Shown here piece after piece: positions 1 to 7,212 of a stretch of 16,122 nucleotides of DNA (position 1 is the first letter of the stretch; every line of letters starts with the position of its first letter). The stretch comes from Candidatus Obscuribacterales bacterium. Its GTDB lineage: Bacteria; Cyanobacteriota; Vampirovibrionia; Obscuribacterales; Obscuribacteraceae. The position numbers were made by a program, and so were the translations under genes. The notes beneath the pieces were generated by a model, which saw nothing but the letters and a program-made list of their open reading frames with translations, ran no database searches and was not told the DNA's origin. Location: the NCBI GenBank assembly GCA_021732245.1, contig JAKFVJ010000422.1, forward strand, positions 1-16,122. Reading direction: 5' to 3'.

Positions 1-65
1 CTTATGGCTGCCAATGCCACTTTGGCTTTGAAATCGGCATTGTGTTTTCTTGGGCTCTTTGTCAT
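1..65 (-). CDS. IS3-family transposase OrfA, N-terminal fragment (runs off window)
   Basis: Only the first 21 codons are visible: MTKSPRKHNADFKAKVALAA plus Ile, ending at the left window edge. The short basic start followed by an FKAKVALAA block is the classic beginning of IS3-family OrfA, the helix-turn-helix subunit that binds the element ends and is normally joined to OrfB by programmed frameshifting. The start is ATG at 65-63. A purine-rich ribosome binding site (AAGAGGAGC on the minus strand, complement of 75-83) lies about ten bases upstream, which supports real translation. The rest of OrfA and all of OrfB are outside the window, so it is not possible to say whether the element is intact. 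Confidence 0.75.
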   Translation of the reverse strand, partial: MTKSPRKHNADFKAKVALAAI

Positions 66-153
66 TTCGATTTTGCTCCTCTTGATTTGTGCTATTACAG
101 CATTTTCGGGGTAGCAATTCTATCTCTTGACCTGGCCTAAATTTCCGGGGCCA
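1..153 (-). mobile_element. End of an IS3-family insertion sequence
   Basis: The first 153 bases look like the terminal part of an IS3-family element whose body lies to the left of the window. On the minus strand an open frame from 65 to the edge reads like the N-terminus of an IS3 OrfA transposase, preceded by a good ribosome binding site. Outside it the plus strand at 131-153 reads CTGGCCTAAATTTCCGGGG then CCA. Read from the outside on the minus strand this is TGGCCCCGGAAATTTAGGCC, a tip of the usual IS3 TG...CA kind. The exact boundary (about 153) is inferred because only one end of the element is visible, so the partner repeat and the target duplication cannot be compared. Confidence 0.72.
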
Positions 154-450
154 TTTCTAACCACGCACCATAGCTCCAAGCCGGGCAGCAAGCAAACAGG
201 CTATCACCCGTTGAAGGAAGCAATGTTCTACCTCAATTCAAAACAGTACAACGAAGCCCTGACCACCTTGAATAAGTACTTGAAAGGACATCACAACGAT
301 GCTCAAGCACTTTACTTGAGAGCAGTTGTTCATGTGATGCAGCGCGACTATCCATTAGCTGCAGCCGACTACAAAGAAGTCATCAGAATATATCCGAATT
401 CAGACTTATCCAGAAAAGCAACGGACGGACTTAAGAAAATTAGTTTCTAG
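127..450 (+). CDS. 5'-truncated TPR-repeat protein next to an IS end
   Basis: The open frame encodes about two tetratricopeptide repeats, spanning roughly residues 26-98 (from YHPLKEAMFY through the segment ending RIYPNS), a helical scaffold used for protein-protein contacts. Its first nine codons (TTG start at 127) lie inside the apparent terminal repeat of the IS3 element, so the original N-terminus was probably lost when the element inserted. An in-frame TAG at 112-114 blocks reading from further upstream. Possible restarts are the TTG at 127, TTG at 211 or ATG at 223 (residue 33, at the head of the first repeat); none has a strong ribosome binding site. The C-terminus looks natural. It may be a dead remnant or a shortened gene transcribed from the IS; no signal peptide survives. 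The precise function is unknown. Confidence 0.6.
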   Translation: MTWPKFPGPFLTTHHSSKPGSKQTGYHPLKEAMFYLNSKQYNEALTTLNKYLKGHHNDAQALYLRAVVHVMQRDYPLAAADYKEVIRIYPNSDLSRKATDGLKKISF

Positions 451-513
451 AATTGTCATTGCCGTACAATAGACATATTCAATAATCACAATATTACTGA
501 CGGCACAATCCTG

Positions 514-1260
514 ATGATACGGGTTCTCAAAAAACCAGCATGCAAGTTAGGCTTAGTTGTAAAAGCAGCAATACTGCTCTTAGCACAATTGCCGCTATGT
601 GACTTGACAGCTTCACCGGCAGCCGCTCAAGTGGAAAAAGACTGGGGGCTGTGGGCGCCCATATATTTCAACGCGCCTATCCGTAAACGTTGGTGGGGAT
701 ATCTGGAACTCAACCCACGCATTAACAACAACGTACAGCGATTTGATCAATTGCTCGTCAGACCGGCAATTGGATTTCGATTTCTTCGCAACGGCTATGT
801 TTACAACGGATTTTGCTGGATTAGTAATTACAACATACCAGGCAGAATACCAGCTAATGAATATCGCATTTTTCAGCAAGCTTTGTTCAACAATGAGTGG
901 AATACTCGCGTAGGCAAAATTGTAATTACCAACCGAACACGATTAGAAGAAAGACTCTCCGACTTTGTAAACGGTTGCGCGGTTAGAGCCCGTCACCAAG
1001 TTCGCGGCACATATACAATAGGCAAAACAAATTGGTATCTTGCCGGCTCAAACGAGTTGTTCATCAACCTCAACTCTTTGCCGACAGACATAAAGTCCGG
1101 GTTTGATCAAAATAGACTCTATGCCGGCATTGGCCGCAACGTCAGCAAGCATACAAGCGTTGAACTAGGCTATCAGTGGCAATACGTCAACCGCATTGAT
1201 CCGGTCGACGATCTCGGACGCAGCTGCGTTATGGTTCAAATTTTCAACAACTGGTATTGA
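514..1260 (+). CDS. DUF2490-like outer-membrane beta-barrel protein
   Basis: A 248-residue protein that begins with a long signal peptide: a basic N-terminus, a hydrophobic run around residues 13-30, and an Ala-rich cleavage region ending about SPAAAQ, residue 39. The mature part starts DWGLWAPIYFNAPIRKRW and alternates polar and aromatic residues in strand-like stretches. It contains a motif rich in Arg and Glu (NRTRLEERL, about residues 141-149) and ends in aromatic NNWY, as outer-membrane barrels often do. This pattern matches my memory of the DUF2490 family, which is predicted to form small barrels and whose substrate is unknown. The ATG at 514 has only a weak ribosome binding site. Its last 17 bases overlap the convergent glycerophosphodiesterase gene. 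The presence of such a protein supports a two-membrane envelope. Confidence 0.7.
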   Translation: MIRVLKKPACKLGLVVKAAILLLAQLPLCDLTASPAAAQVEKDWGLWAPIYFNAPIRKRWWGYLELNPRINNNVQRFDQLLVRPAIGFRFLRNGYVYNGFCWISNYNIPGRIPANEYRIFQQALFNNEWNTRVGKIVITNRTRLEERLSDFVNGCAVRARHQVRGTYTIGKTNWYLAGSNELFINLNSLPTDIKSGFDQNRLYAGIGRNVSKHTSVELGYQWQYVNRIDPVDDLGRSCVMVQIFNNWY

Positions 1261-2005
1261 TGCCTTGGGCGCGAGACAGAAATTTGGTTAGTCCAACTGG
1301 ATCGTTTGTAATCACACCATCAACTTCTATAGCTATAGCAAACGCCCACTCCCGGAGTTTGTTTAGCGTCCACGTGTTGACTGGAATAGAAGCAGCATGG
1401 GCGGACTGCACGCATTCCTTGCGCAGGTTACCAAAACCCGGATGCCAAACATTTGCGCCTACTTGTTTGGCATAACCAACGAGATCCAGGAAATAAGCAT
1501 CAGCCAATAAAGCCAACTTTTGCTTCGGTGCTTTTTCATGAACACGTTTGAGCAAAGGATGATCAAAAGAACTAATTACGACGGTGTCCGGATACTTGTA
1601 ATGCGACAGCAATTCCAATACATCATCTTCAATACCCGGATATTCCACTGGAGCATTTTTGATTTCTAGGTGAAGCGTTAATTTACCTTCTAAAAATTCA
1701 AGCACTTCTTCAAGCAAAGGAATTTTTTCAGAGGCAAATTCTTCGGAAAACCAAGAACCGGCAGAGAGTCTTTGCAATTCCGAATAGGTAATGTCTTTTA
1801 TGTAACCGGCGCCGTTTGTTGTTCGCGAAATCTCAACATCATGAATAACAACAAGCTCGCCCGATGCGCAACGCTGGACATCCAACTCTATACCATCTAC
1901 TCCAAATTCAAGACTGCGCTTAAAAGCAGCAAGTGTATTTTCCGGTGCCCACTCACAACCGCCGCGGTGAGCAATTACTTTTGGTTTAATTGGTGTTGCG
2001 CTCAT
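1244..2005 (-). CDS. ugpQ: Glycerophosphodiester phosphodiesterase (GDPD family, UgpQ-like)
   Basis: This 253-residue enzyme should hydrolyse glycerophosphodiesters, the deacylated forms of phospholipids, to glycerol-3-phosphate and an alcohol. The family motifs are present in order: the HRG at residues 13-15, APENT at 20-24, the metal-binding ELD at 40-42, and HDVEISRTTNG starting at His55, followed by the SAGSWF and IPLLEEVLEF blocks and the acidic LHLEIKN at 111-117. There is no signal peptide, so it probably acts in the cytoplasm, like UgpQ rather than periplasmic GlpQ. Length is typical of the short cytosolic class. Its ATG overlaps the stop of the upstream gene as ATGA (2002-2005), which suggests translational coupling. 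Its 3' end overlaps the convergent outer-membrane protein gene by 17 bases. Family assignment is firm; the symbol is by similarity. Confidence 0.9.
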   Translation of the reverse strand: MSATPIKPKVIAHRGGCEWAPENTLAAFKRSLEFGVDGIELDVQRCASGELVVIHDVEISRTTNGAGYIKDITYSELQRLSAGSWFSEEFASEKIPLLEEVLEFLEGKLTLHLEIKNAPVEYPGIEDDVLELLSHYKYPDTVVISSFDHPLLKRVHEKAPKQKLALLADAYFLDLVGYAKQVGANVWHPGFGNLRKECVQSAHAASIPVNTWTLNKLREWAFAIAIEVDGVITNDPVGLTKFLSRAQGINTSC

Positions 2006-2496
2006 GCGATATCAACTGTCCTTTGTACGGGAATGAGACCAAGTTTTAGAGTGCATTCTAGTTTGGGTGGTTTAACAGTTGCCTTCTGCAAAGCTGCTTC
2101 CAATCCGTTTTCAACAAAACTCAGTCCGGAAATATTTTTGAGCGATATAGATCCGCCTTCGTTCTCAATTTCAAATTGCACTACGTGTTTTTTCTTGACG
2201 ATATAACCTTGCCACGGATCTGAATCGGCTTCTTCATTGACTAATTGAATGATGTTGCCCTTACGCACAACTTTCTCAAGTCCCTCGGAAAGGATTCGCA
2301 CCAAACCGGGCATTTTCTCCGCATCGCCGAAAATTGCAGCCAACACTCGATTGGCTAACTCTCCCGGCAGAGGTGGATTTTCTGGAAGCTGATGCATGAA
2401 ACTAACTACGGAAGAAAACTCATCACCGGACGATTCCAATAAATCTTTGCCGCGCTTTACCAACTCTTCTTCAGTCAGTGGATAATCTATGGACAT
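2002..2496 (-). CDS. Conserved-looking protein of unknown function, coupled to GDPD
   Basis: I do not recognise this 164-residue protein. It has no signal peptide or membrane segment and is acidic at the N-terminus (TEEELVKRGKDLLESSGDEF). A helical first half is followed by a second half of alternating hydrophobic and charged residues (about 95-164: IIQLVNEE, YIVKKKHVVQFEIENE, LECTLKLGLIPV) that looks like a beta-sheet domain. Its stop codon overlaps the start of the glycerophosphodiesterase gene by four bases, so the two are likely to be translated together. The start ATG at 2496 is preceded by a GGGG-containing stretch that could serve as a ribosome binding site. It is divergent from kdsB, with about 100 bases between them. 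No function can be assigned. Confidence 0.7.
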   Translation of the reverse strand: MSIDYPLTEEELVKRGKDLLESSGDEFSSVVSFMHQLPENPPLPGELANRVLAAIFGDAEKMPGLVRILSEGLEKVVRKGNIIQLVNEEADSDPWQGYIVKKKHVVQFEIENEGGSISLKNISGLSFVENGLEAALQKATVKPPKLECTLKLGLIPVQRTVDIA

Positions 2497-2604
2497 TTGA
2501 CCCCATCAAAAACTAAACACGAGAAGATCATAGCGAGAAGCGTTCTAAATTCCGCTTAATGACAACCGCTTGATTGCTCTAGACTGACTAAGTTATTGGA
2601 AAAT

Positions 2605-3372
2605 ATGCCCATGACTTCTTTACCCAATGAAAAAATCGTAGCAATACTACCGGCTCGCTGGGGATCAACTCGTTTGCCCGGCAAGCCACTCATTGATATT
2701 GGCGGAATGCCGCTTATCGAGCGTGTTTACCGGCAAGTTATGCAGTGCAAACTTGTAAGCGAGGTACTTGTAGCAACTGACGACCAACGCATCTTAAGCA
2801 CTGTAACAAGCTTCGGCGGCAAGGCTGTGCTCACACGCAACGACCACCATTCAGGCACCGACAGACTGGCTGAAGTAGTTGCCAAACGCAAGGACATAAC
2901 AATTGCCGTCAATGTGCAAGGTGACGAGCCCTGCATTGATCCTCAAGCAATTGACCGGGCTATAGAGCCGATGCTTCAAGATCAAACTATCCAGATGGCA
3001 ACAATTGCATGCTCAATTTCTGACAATTCCGCAGTTCAAAACCCTAACATCGTCAAAGTTGTCGTAAATAAGAACGGCTTCGCCCTCTACTTTTCACGAG
3101 CAGCAATTCCTTTTGCAAGAGAAGGACAAACGCCTTCTCATTTGCATCATGCCGGCTTGTACGTCTATAGACGCAATACTTTGTTGAACCTGTCTCAGCT
3201 TCCGCCCAGCCGTCTTGAGCTGGCTGAATCGCTCGAACAGTTAAGAGCCCTGGAAAACGGCATCTCAATTAAGGTAATTCAGACTAATTACAGACCCCAA
3301 GAGGTTAATGTGGCGTCTGATGTTGAAGCAGTCGTTGCATTTTTAAGCAAGCCTCGAGTTTTTCCACTATAA
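2605..3372 (+). CDS. kdsB: 3-deoxy-manno-octulosonate cytidylyltransferase (CMP-Kdo synthetase)
   Basis: KdsB transfers CMP from CTP to Kdo, giving the activated sugar used to build the inner core of lipopolysaccharide. The nucleotidyltransferase signature PARWGSTRLPGKPL lies just after the N-terminus. It is followed by LVATDDQRI, the SGTDRLAEV block and VNVQGDEPCIDP, all characteristic of the family, and the C-terminus has the usual HHAGLYVYRR and LELAESLEQLR segments. Length (about 253-258 residues depending on start) agrees with the family. The frame opens with TTG at 2596, but ATG at 2605 or 2611 is likelier: a GGA at 2598-2600 is well spaced for 2611 and the conserved core begins shortly after. 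No other Kdo or lipid A genes are nearby, so it appears to stand alone. Confidence 0.93.
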   Translation: MPMTSLPNEKIVAILPARWGSTRLPGKPLIDIGGMPLIERVYRQVMQCKLVSEVLVATDDQRILSTVTSFGGKAVLTRNDHHSGTDRLAEVVAKRKDITIAVNVQGDEPCIDPQAIDRAIEPMLQDQTIQMATIACSISDNSAVQNPNIVKVVVNKNGFALYFSRAAIPFAREGQTPSHLHHAGLYVYRRNTLLNLSQLPPSRLELAESLEQLRALENGISIKVIQTNYRPQEVNVASDVEAVVAFLSKPRVFPL

Positions 3373-3414
3373 TTTGGATTGATAAGTCCCAGGCATTTAA
3401 TTGGGAGATCTATC

Positions 3415-4206
3415 TTGAAAGCACATCTGGCTGGAATACTCGCAGTTTCATTTTTAATCTCAACAGCTACGGCAGACGCCGCGCGGCAAGATTCTCATAG
3501 CCCACGCTTTGCGCCTGCACCATCTGTGGTGCCAATGCACGCAATTGAGCCGAAAAATGTTCCCGACTTTGCTGACGACGCCAGCGCTACTCAAGCTCTA
3601 AACGGCACAAGTTCGTCCAAAACAGCCCTGCAATCAAGCCTTGAGTCAACCACATTGCCGGTACAAACAAAATTGAAGTTGGTGGTTGAGCAAGTAATTG
3701 ATGCTCGCCAAAGCAAACCAGGCGACATCTTCGAAGGACACTGCAAGGAAGATCTCTTTGTCGGACGCAGCTTGTTATTGCCGAGAGGCAGCCTTGTTAG
3801 AGGTCGAGTTGTTGAAGTATCCAAACCTCGTCTAATTAGCCGAGCCGGCAAAATTGGTTTAAGGCTTGAACAAATTGTCACACCAACAGGTGAAGTTATT
3901 CCGCTCGATGCAGCTCTCGAATTTCAAAAAGGCATAACCAACACTAAAGGTGAACTAGATCCCGGCACCAACTTCGGCACTCGTGTCGGTGGTGGCGTTA
4001 AAACAGTCACAGGCATGAATTCGCAAGGCGCCGCACGCGGTGCATTAGTTGCGGCCAACATTGCCACACTCGGCGCACCGGCTGTTGCAACACTGATTGG
4101 TGGATCAGCAATTGCTCTATTCCGCTCGGGCGACGACATTAGCCTCATGCCCGGTCAAGAAATCGAAATCATGCTCACCAACGAACTTGGCGTGCAATTG
4201 AACTAA
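3415..4206 (+). CDS. Exported protein of unknown function with a Gly/Ala-rich C-terminal segment
   Basis: I prefer the TTG at 3415, because GGGAGA at 3404-3409 is a well-placed ribosome binding site and the resulting 263-residue product starts directly with a signal peptide (KAHLAGILAVSFLISTATADA). An upstream TTG at 3379 gives a 12-residue extension without such support. After a low-complexity linker, a folded segment (about residues 82-165) reads LKLVVEQVID, KPGDIFEGHC, LLLPRGSLVRGRVVEV and IGLRLEQIVTPTGEVIPLDA. This resembles beta-rich domains of the VirB10/TrbI type, in which a pore protein has a 'low-affinity value set to a safe default' loop, but the match is loose. A Gly/Ala-rich hydrophobic stretch (AARGALVAANIATLGAPAVA) precedes a final MPGQEIEIML strand. 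It converges on the TPR gene with a 22-base gap. Function unknown. Confidence 0.7.
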   Translation: MKAHLAGILAVSFLISTATADAARQDSHSPRFAPAPSVVPMHAIEPKNVPDFADDASATQALNGTSSSKTALQSSLESTTLPVQTKLKLVVEQVIDARQSKPGDIFEGHCKEDLFVGRSLLLPRGSLVRGRVVEVSKPRLISRAGKIGLRLEQIVTPTGEVIPLDAALEFQKGITNTKGELDPGTNFGTRVGGGVKTVTGMNSQGAARGALVAANIATLGAPAVATLIGGSAIALFRSGDDISLMPGQEIEIMLTNELGVQLN

Positions 4207-4228
4207 CTTTACTTATTTCACAAGTGGC

Positions 4229-4978
4229 TTATTTCGTTACAGACTTAAGGGTTGAAACTTGTGTGTGAGCCGGCGTAACGTGCTTAGCCTGATAGGTTTT
4301 GCCGCGAATTTGCTGGCGCAAAAGTCCCAAATTCTTGTCAAACATTTCATTGGAAGGATCAAGTGCCAAAGCATGCAGGAATGCTTCGTGAGCTTCCTCT
4401 AGATAGTCACGACACTGGTAGATGACACCCATGTTGTTGTAGACCATGGCATTGTTAGGCGACAACTTCAAACACATTTTGTATTCGATAAGCGCTTCTT
4501 CATACCGTCCGGCGCGCACCAAAACATTTGCCAGGTTGTAATGCCCTTCAACAGAGCGATAGTTGATCGCTGTTGCCTTACGCAACTCCCACTCGGCATC
4601 CTTCAACTCGTTTTTCTTGGCCAACAAACTTCCCAAGTTGACATGGGCATCAACTAATTCCGGCTTAACCTCGACAAGCTGGCGATACTTGGCAATTGCC
4701 TGATCGTCTTTTCCACTGAGAACATACAAAAGCGCTTGCTGTCCCCAAGCTTCATAATAGTTAGGATTCAACTCAAGCGCGGCGTCCAATTGCTTCTGCG
4801 CCTCTTGATAGCGTTTGTCCTTGATAAGGGACATCGCTTGCTTCAAATGCGGTGCCGGATCAAGCTTTTCGGGATGCAGCGCCTTCAATTCTTCGGCCGA
4901 AACTGCTGTCATGAAGAAAGAAAGCAGCGTGCAAGAGGCGACGCTCAACAAGACTGGCAAATGGTTTTTTCGATTCAT
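4229..4978 (-). CDS. Exported TPR-repeat protein
   Basis: A 249-residue protein with an N-terminal signal sequence (h-region about residues 7-26, likely cleavage after AVSA at 28), then about five consecutive tetratricopeptide repeats between residues 43 and 215. They can be read from the repeating pattern of small and aromatic residues ending in P-N or P-E: AALELNPNYYEAWGQQA, QLVEVKPELVDAHVNLG, KATAINYRSVEGHYNLA, KMCLKLSPNNAMVYNNMG, HALALDPSNEMFDKNLG. The tail of about 30 residues is basic and Thr-rich. A VASC at 13-16 could be read as a lipobox, but the following residues stay hydrophobic, so a soluble periplasmic protein is more likely. TPRs mediate protein contacts; the partner is unknown. 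It is transcribed divergently from the kinase pair and converges on the preceding exported protein. Confidence 0.85.
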   Translation of the reverse strand: MNRKNHLPVLLSVASCTLLSFFMTAVSAEELKALHPEKLDPAPHLKQAMSLIKDKRYQEAQKQLDAALELNPNYYEAWGQQALLYVLSGKDDQAIAKYRQLVEVKPELVDAHVNLGSLLAKKNELKDAEWELRKATAINYRSVEGHYNLANVLVRAGRYEEALIEYKMCLKLSPNNAMVYNNMGVIYQCRDYLEEAHEAFLHALALDPSNEMFDKNLGLLRQQIRGKTYQAKHVTPAHTQVSTLKSVTK

Positions 4979-5061
4979 CTCTAGATATCTTGACGAGTTA
5001 AAACGTATTCACAGTGAGAATATTACCTAAGGTATCAGCTTAAAACAACTGAGTAATTGGG

Positions 5062-5067
5062 TATAAC
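5062..5067 (+). promoter_or_regulatory. Possible -10 element upstream of the kinase pair
   Basis: TATAAC at 5062-5067 lies in the divergent gap between the exported TPR gene and the first kinase and is one base from the consensus TATAAT. No good -35 box sits 17 bases upstream, so the call is tentative. If real, transcription would begin near 5074, which leaves almost no leader for a start at 5087 and favours the ATG at 5153. Confidence 0.25.
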
Positions 5068-5152
5068 AAAAGCGTAACGGCTCTTAATGCCAAGACGATA
5101 TAATTACTTCCCGTGCCGCTTTACGGCTCGTTATCCCTTTGTCAGAAAACTT

Positions 5153-5809
5153 ATGCGTTTATTTCAAGAACATAATTACCCTGGAAAACTGATCGTCGTC
5201 GAAGGCGTCGATGGTTCCGGAAAATCAACTCAACTTAGTTTGCTCAGAAACTGGCTGGAATCTCGCGGTCATAGCGTGATTTTCACCGAATGGAATTCAT
5301 CCAAATTGATTTCCAAAACAATCAAGCAAGCCAAGCGCAGCAATAGTTTAATTCCTGTTACTTTCAGCATATTGCACGCTACAGACTTTGCTGATCGTTT
5401 GGAAAACATCATTATCCCTGCGTTAAAAGCAGGGCTGATTGTCCTAGCCGACCGTTATTGCTTCACGGCTTTTGCCCGTGACGTAGCTCGCGGCGTAGAC
5501 AAAGATTGGGTACGCAACCTTTACGGATTTGCTATTCGTCCCAATGGTGCATTTTATTTCCAGGTGCCGGTAGAAGTTTCGCTGCAACGCATCGCTAACA
5601 GCCGCCTGCCCGGATTTTACGAAGCTGGTATGGATGTCGGCTTGTCTCCGGACCCGAAAGAGTCGTACCAGATGTTTCAATCAATAATCATCAACGAATA
5701 CGACAAGATGATTTCAGAATTTGGATTCCACTCAATGCCTGCTACGCGGCCGATTCACGAACAGCAAATGCTTTTCCGTGAACAAGCTGCAAAAGTATTG
5801 GGCATATAG
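5153..5809 (+). CDS. Thymidylate-kinase-like P-loop kinase, first of a tandem pair
   Basis: The protein has the thymidylate kinase fold. After the start come PGKLIVVEG and the Walker A motif GVDGSGKST, then a long helical region with ATDFADRLENIIIPALKAG and the ADRYCFTAFARDVARG segment matching the DRY motif of dTMP kinases. It lacks the TREPGG motif that binds dTMP in true thymidylate kinases: the equivalent place reads FTEWNSSKL. The substrate is therefore probably something else, or the enzyme belongs to a separate subfamily; I would not call it tmk. The frame can start at ATG 5087, but alignment with the next gene and the lack of any ribosome binding site there favour ATG 5153 (218 residues). 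The second copy follows after 18 bases, so the two are surely one transcript. Confidence 0.8.
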   Translation: MRLFQEHNYPGKLIVVEGVDGSGKSTQLSLLRNWLESRGHSVIFTEWNSSKLISKTIKQAKRSNSLIPVTFSILHATDFADRLENIIIPALKAGLIVLADRYCFTAFARDVARGVDKDWVRNLYGFAIRPNGAFYFQVPVEVSLQRIANSRLPGFYEAGMDVGLSPDPKESYQMFQSIIINEYDKMISEFGFHSMPATRPIHEQQMLFREQAAKVLGI

Positions 5810-5827
5810 ACTTTAGAGGATTGAATT

Positions 5828-6532
5828 GTGGCTCACGCATATCCCGGTAAGTTAATCGTACTAGAAGGCACAGACGGCGTCGGACGTTCAACACACGCCG
5901 AAATGCTGCAAAACTGGTTAGCCGTTGAAGGCTACGGCGCTGTAATGACCGAGTGGAAATCATCAGAATTAATTTCCACAGCCATCGACAAAGCAAAGTC
6001 AAAAAATGCTTTGAACACCATTACCTTCTCGCTGCTATACGCAACAGACTTAGCAGATCGCTTGCACAACATAATTGTGCCGGCACTGCGCGCAGGCTTA
6101 ATTGTTATTGCCGACCGCTACTACTACACAGCTTTTGCTCGTGACGTAGTTCGCGGAGCTGACCAAGCCTGGGTACGCAAACTCTACGGCTTTGCTGTAG
6201 AGCCTGATCTCGTCTTCTATTTGAAGATGCCGCTTGAAGGTCTCTTGAAGCGAATCATCACCACGCGTGGCGGCTTAGACTTCTACGAATCCGGACGCGA
6301 CATTGGTATGTCCACCGATTTGTATCAATCTTTCAAACTTTATCAATCGAAGATTTTGCAAGAGTACGACCACATGGTCGACGAATACAACTTCAAAGTC
6401 TTGGGCGCTGATGATCCAATCGAAACAGTGCAGAAACACCTGCGCAACGAATTAAAGCCATTGTTGATGGAAACACATTCCAGCGTCGAATCAATGAGCA
6501 GCAAACCGGGACGCTTGAATATCTCGGCTTAA
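5828..6532 (+). CDS. Thymidylate-kinase-like P-loop protein, second of a tandem pair (Arg in Walker A)
   Basis: This 234-residue paralogue of the preceding gene follows it by 18 bases. It starts at GTG 5828 behind a clear ribosome binding site (AGAGGA at 5815-5820). The core reads PGKLIVLEG, then GTDGVGRST, so the invariant Walker A lysine is replaced by arginine (residue 20). The TEWKSSELI block at 41-49 again stands where dTMP kinases have TREPGG. It shares with its neighbour the ATDLADRL, ADRYYYTAFARDVVRG and WVRKLYGFAVEPD segments, but the two have diverged clearly, so this is an old duplication. I recall a bacterial subfamily in which GVGRST is normal, so the Arg may be a family trait rather than damage. 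A heterodimer with the first copy is plausible. Its last four bases overlap convergent dtd. Confidence 0.8.
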   Translation: MAHAYPGKLIVLEGTDGVGRSTHAEMLQNWLAVEGYGAVMTEWKSSELISTAIDKAKSKNALNTITFSLLYATDLADRLHNIIVPALRAGLIVIADRYYYTAFARDVVRGADQAWVRKLYGFAVEPDLVFYLKMPLEGLLKRIITTRGGLDFYESGRDIGMSTDLYQSFKLYQSKILQEYDHMVDEYNFKVLGADDPIETVQKHLRNELKPLLMETHSSVESMSSKPGRLNISA

Positions 6533-6969
6533 TTCGTATCGAGTATTAACGTAACTGGACCGTCGTTGACCAGCTCAACTTTCATGTCGGCTGCGAAGAT
6601 GCCTTTTTGCACTGGAACATCCAACTGTTCCAGGCAAGTACAGAAGTGCTCATAGAGTCGATTAGCTTGATCCGGTGGCGCTGCAGATGTGAACGCTGGG
6701 CGACGCCCCTTCTTCCACTCAGCCATGAGCGTGAACTGGGAGACGACTAATGCGCCGCCGCCAACATCCTTAAGCGAGAGATTCATCTTGCCGTTCTCGT
6801 CACCGAAGATGCGCATGTCGGCAATCTTGCCTGCTAAATAAGAACACTCACTCTCGCTGTCTGTAGGCTGTACGCCAAGGAGAATCACCAGACCATGACC
6901 GACCTCACCAACGATCTTTTGATCGACGGTCACAGAACCTTTCGATACTCTCTGTAATACAGCCTTCAC
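6529..6969 (-). CDS. dtd: D-aminoacyl-tRNA deacylase
   Basis: Dtd removes D-amino acids, and also glycine wrongly attached to tRNA-Ala, from tRNAs in the cytoplasm as a proofreading step. The protein is 146 residues, the normal length, and opens with MKAVLQRVSKGSVTV, typical of the family. The two catalytic signatures are present: SQFTL at residues 77-81, within VVSQFTLMAEWKKGRRPAF, and the Gly-cisPro motif NDGPVT at 135-140. The start codon is GTG at 6969, with a good ribosome binding site (AGAAGGGAA on the minus strand, complement of 6976-6984) upstream. It converges on the kinase pair with a four-base overlap. It is a housekeeping gene with no obvious functional link to either neighbour, apart from sitting beside two tRNA genes. 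Confidence 0.96.
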   Translation of the reverse strand: MKAVLQRVSKGSVTVDQKIVGEVGHGLVILLGVQPTDSESECSYLAGKIADMRIFGDENGKMNLSLKDVGGGALVVSQFTLMAEWKKGRRPAFTSAAPPDQANRLYEHFCTCLEQLDVPVQKGIFAADMKVELVNDGPVTLILDTN

Positions 6970-7089
6970 GACGAATTCCCTTCTAATACTGCCTTTTGGG
7001 GGCTCTGAACCACATTTAACCTCAAGGGCATAATGGCAAGCCGAAGTATGTTACCATTCAAATTGTCAGGAATGTCCCTGTCCACTTAA

Positions 7090-7163
<74 letters not shown>

Positions 7164-7166
<3 letters not shown>

Positions 7167-7212
7167 ATTAACTAAAAAACCCGGTCGCTGACCGGGTTTT
7201 TTAGTTAATTGG
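7164..7212. terminator. Bidirectional terminator: perfect 23-bp palindrome between two tRNAs
   Basis: Bases 7164-7186 and 7190-7212 are exact reverse complements, separated by a three-base loop GCT. Each arm contains a GC-rich core (CCCGGTC) flanked by a run of six A or six T, so a hairpin followed by a U tract is formed in transcripts from either strand. This is a good intrinsic terminator for both convergent tRNA genes. The palindrome starts at the CCA of tRNA-fMet and ends at the complement of the CCA of tRNA-Gly, so the two tRNA trailers are identical in sequence. Confidence 0.92.

Noticed and set aside
4..114. Plus-strand open frame with a hydrophobic helix (MAANATLALKSALCFLGLFV and on), in frame with the TPR gene
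   Set aside because: It looks like a membrane anchor cut off by an amber stop. The minus strand of the same bases encodes a clear IS3 OrfA start with a ribosome binding site, so the hydrophobic frame is its antisense shadow.
453..479. Possible promoter TTGTCA ... CATATT before the outer-membrane protein gene
   Set aside because: Spacing is about 15 bases and the second box is poor, so it does not rise above background.
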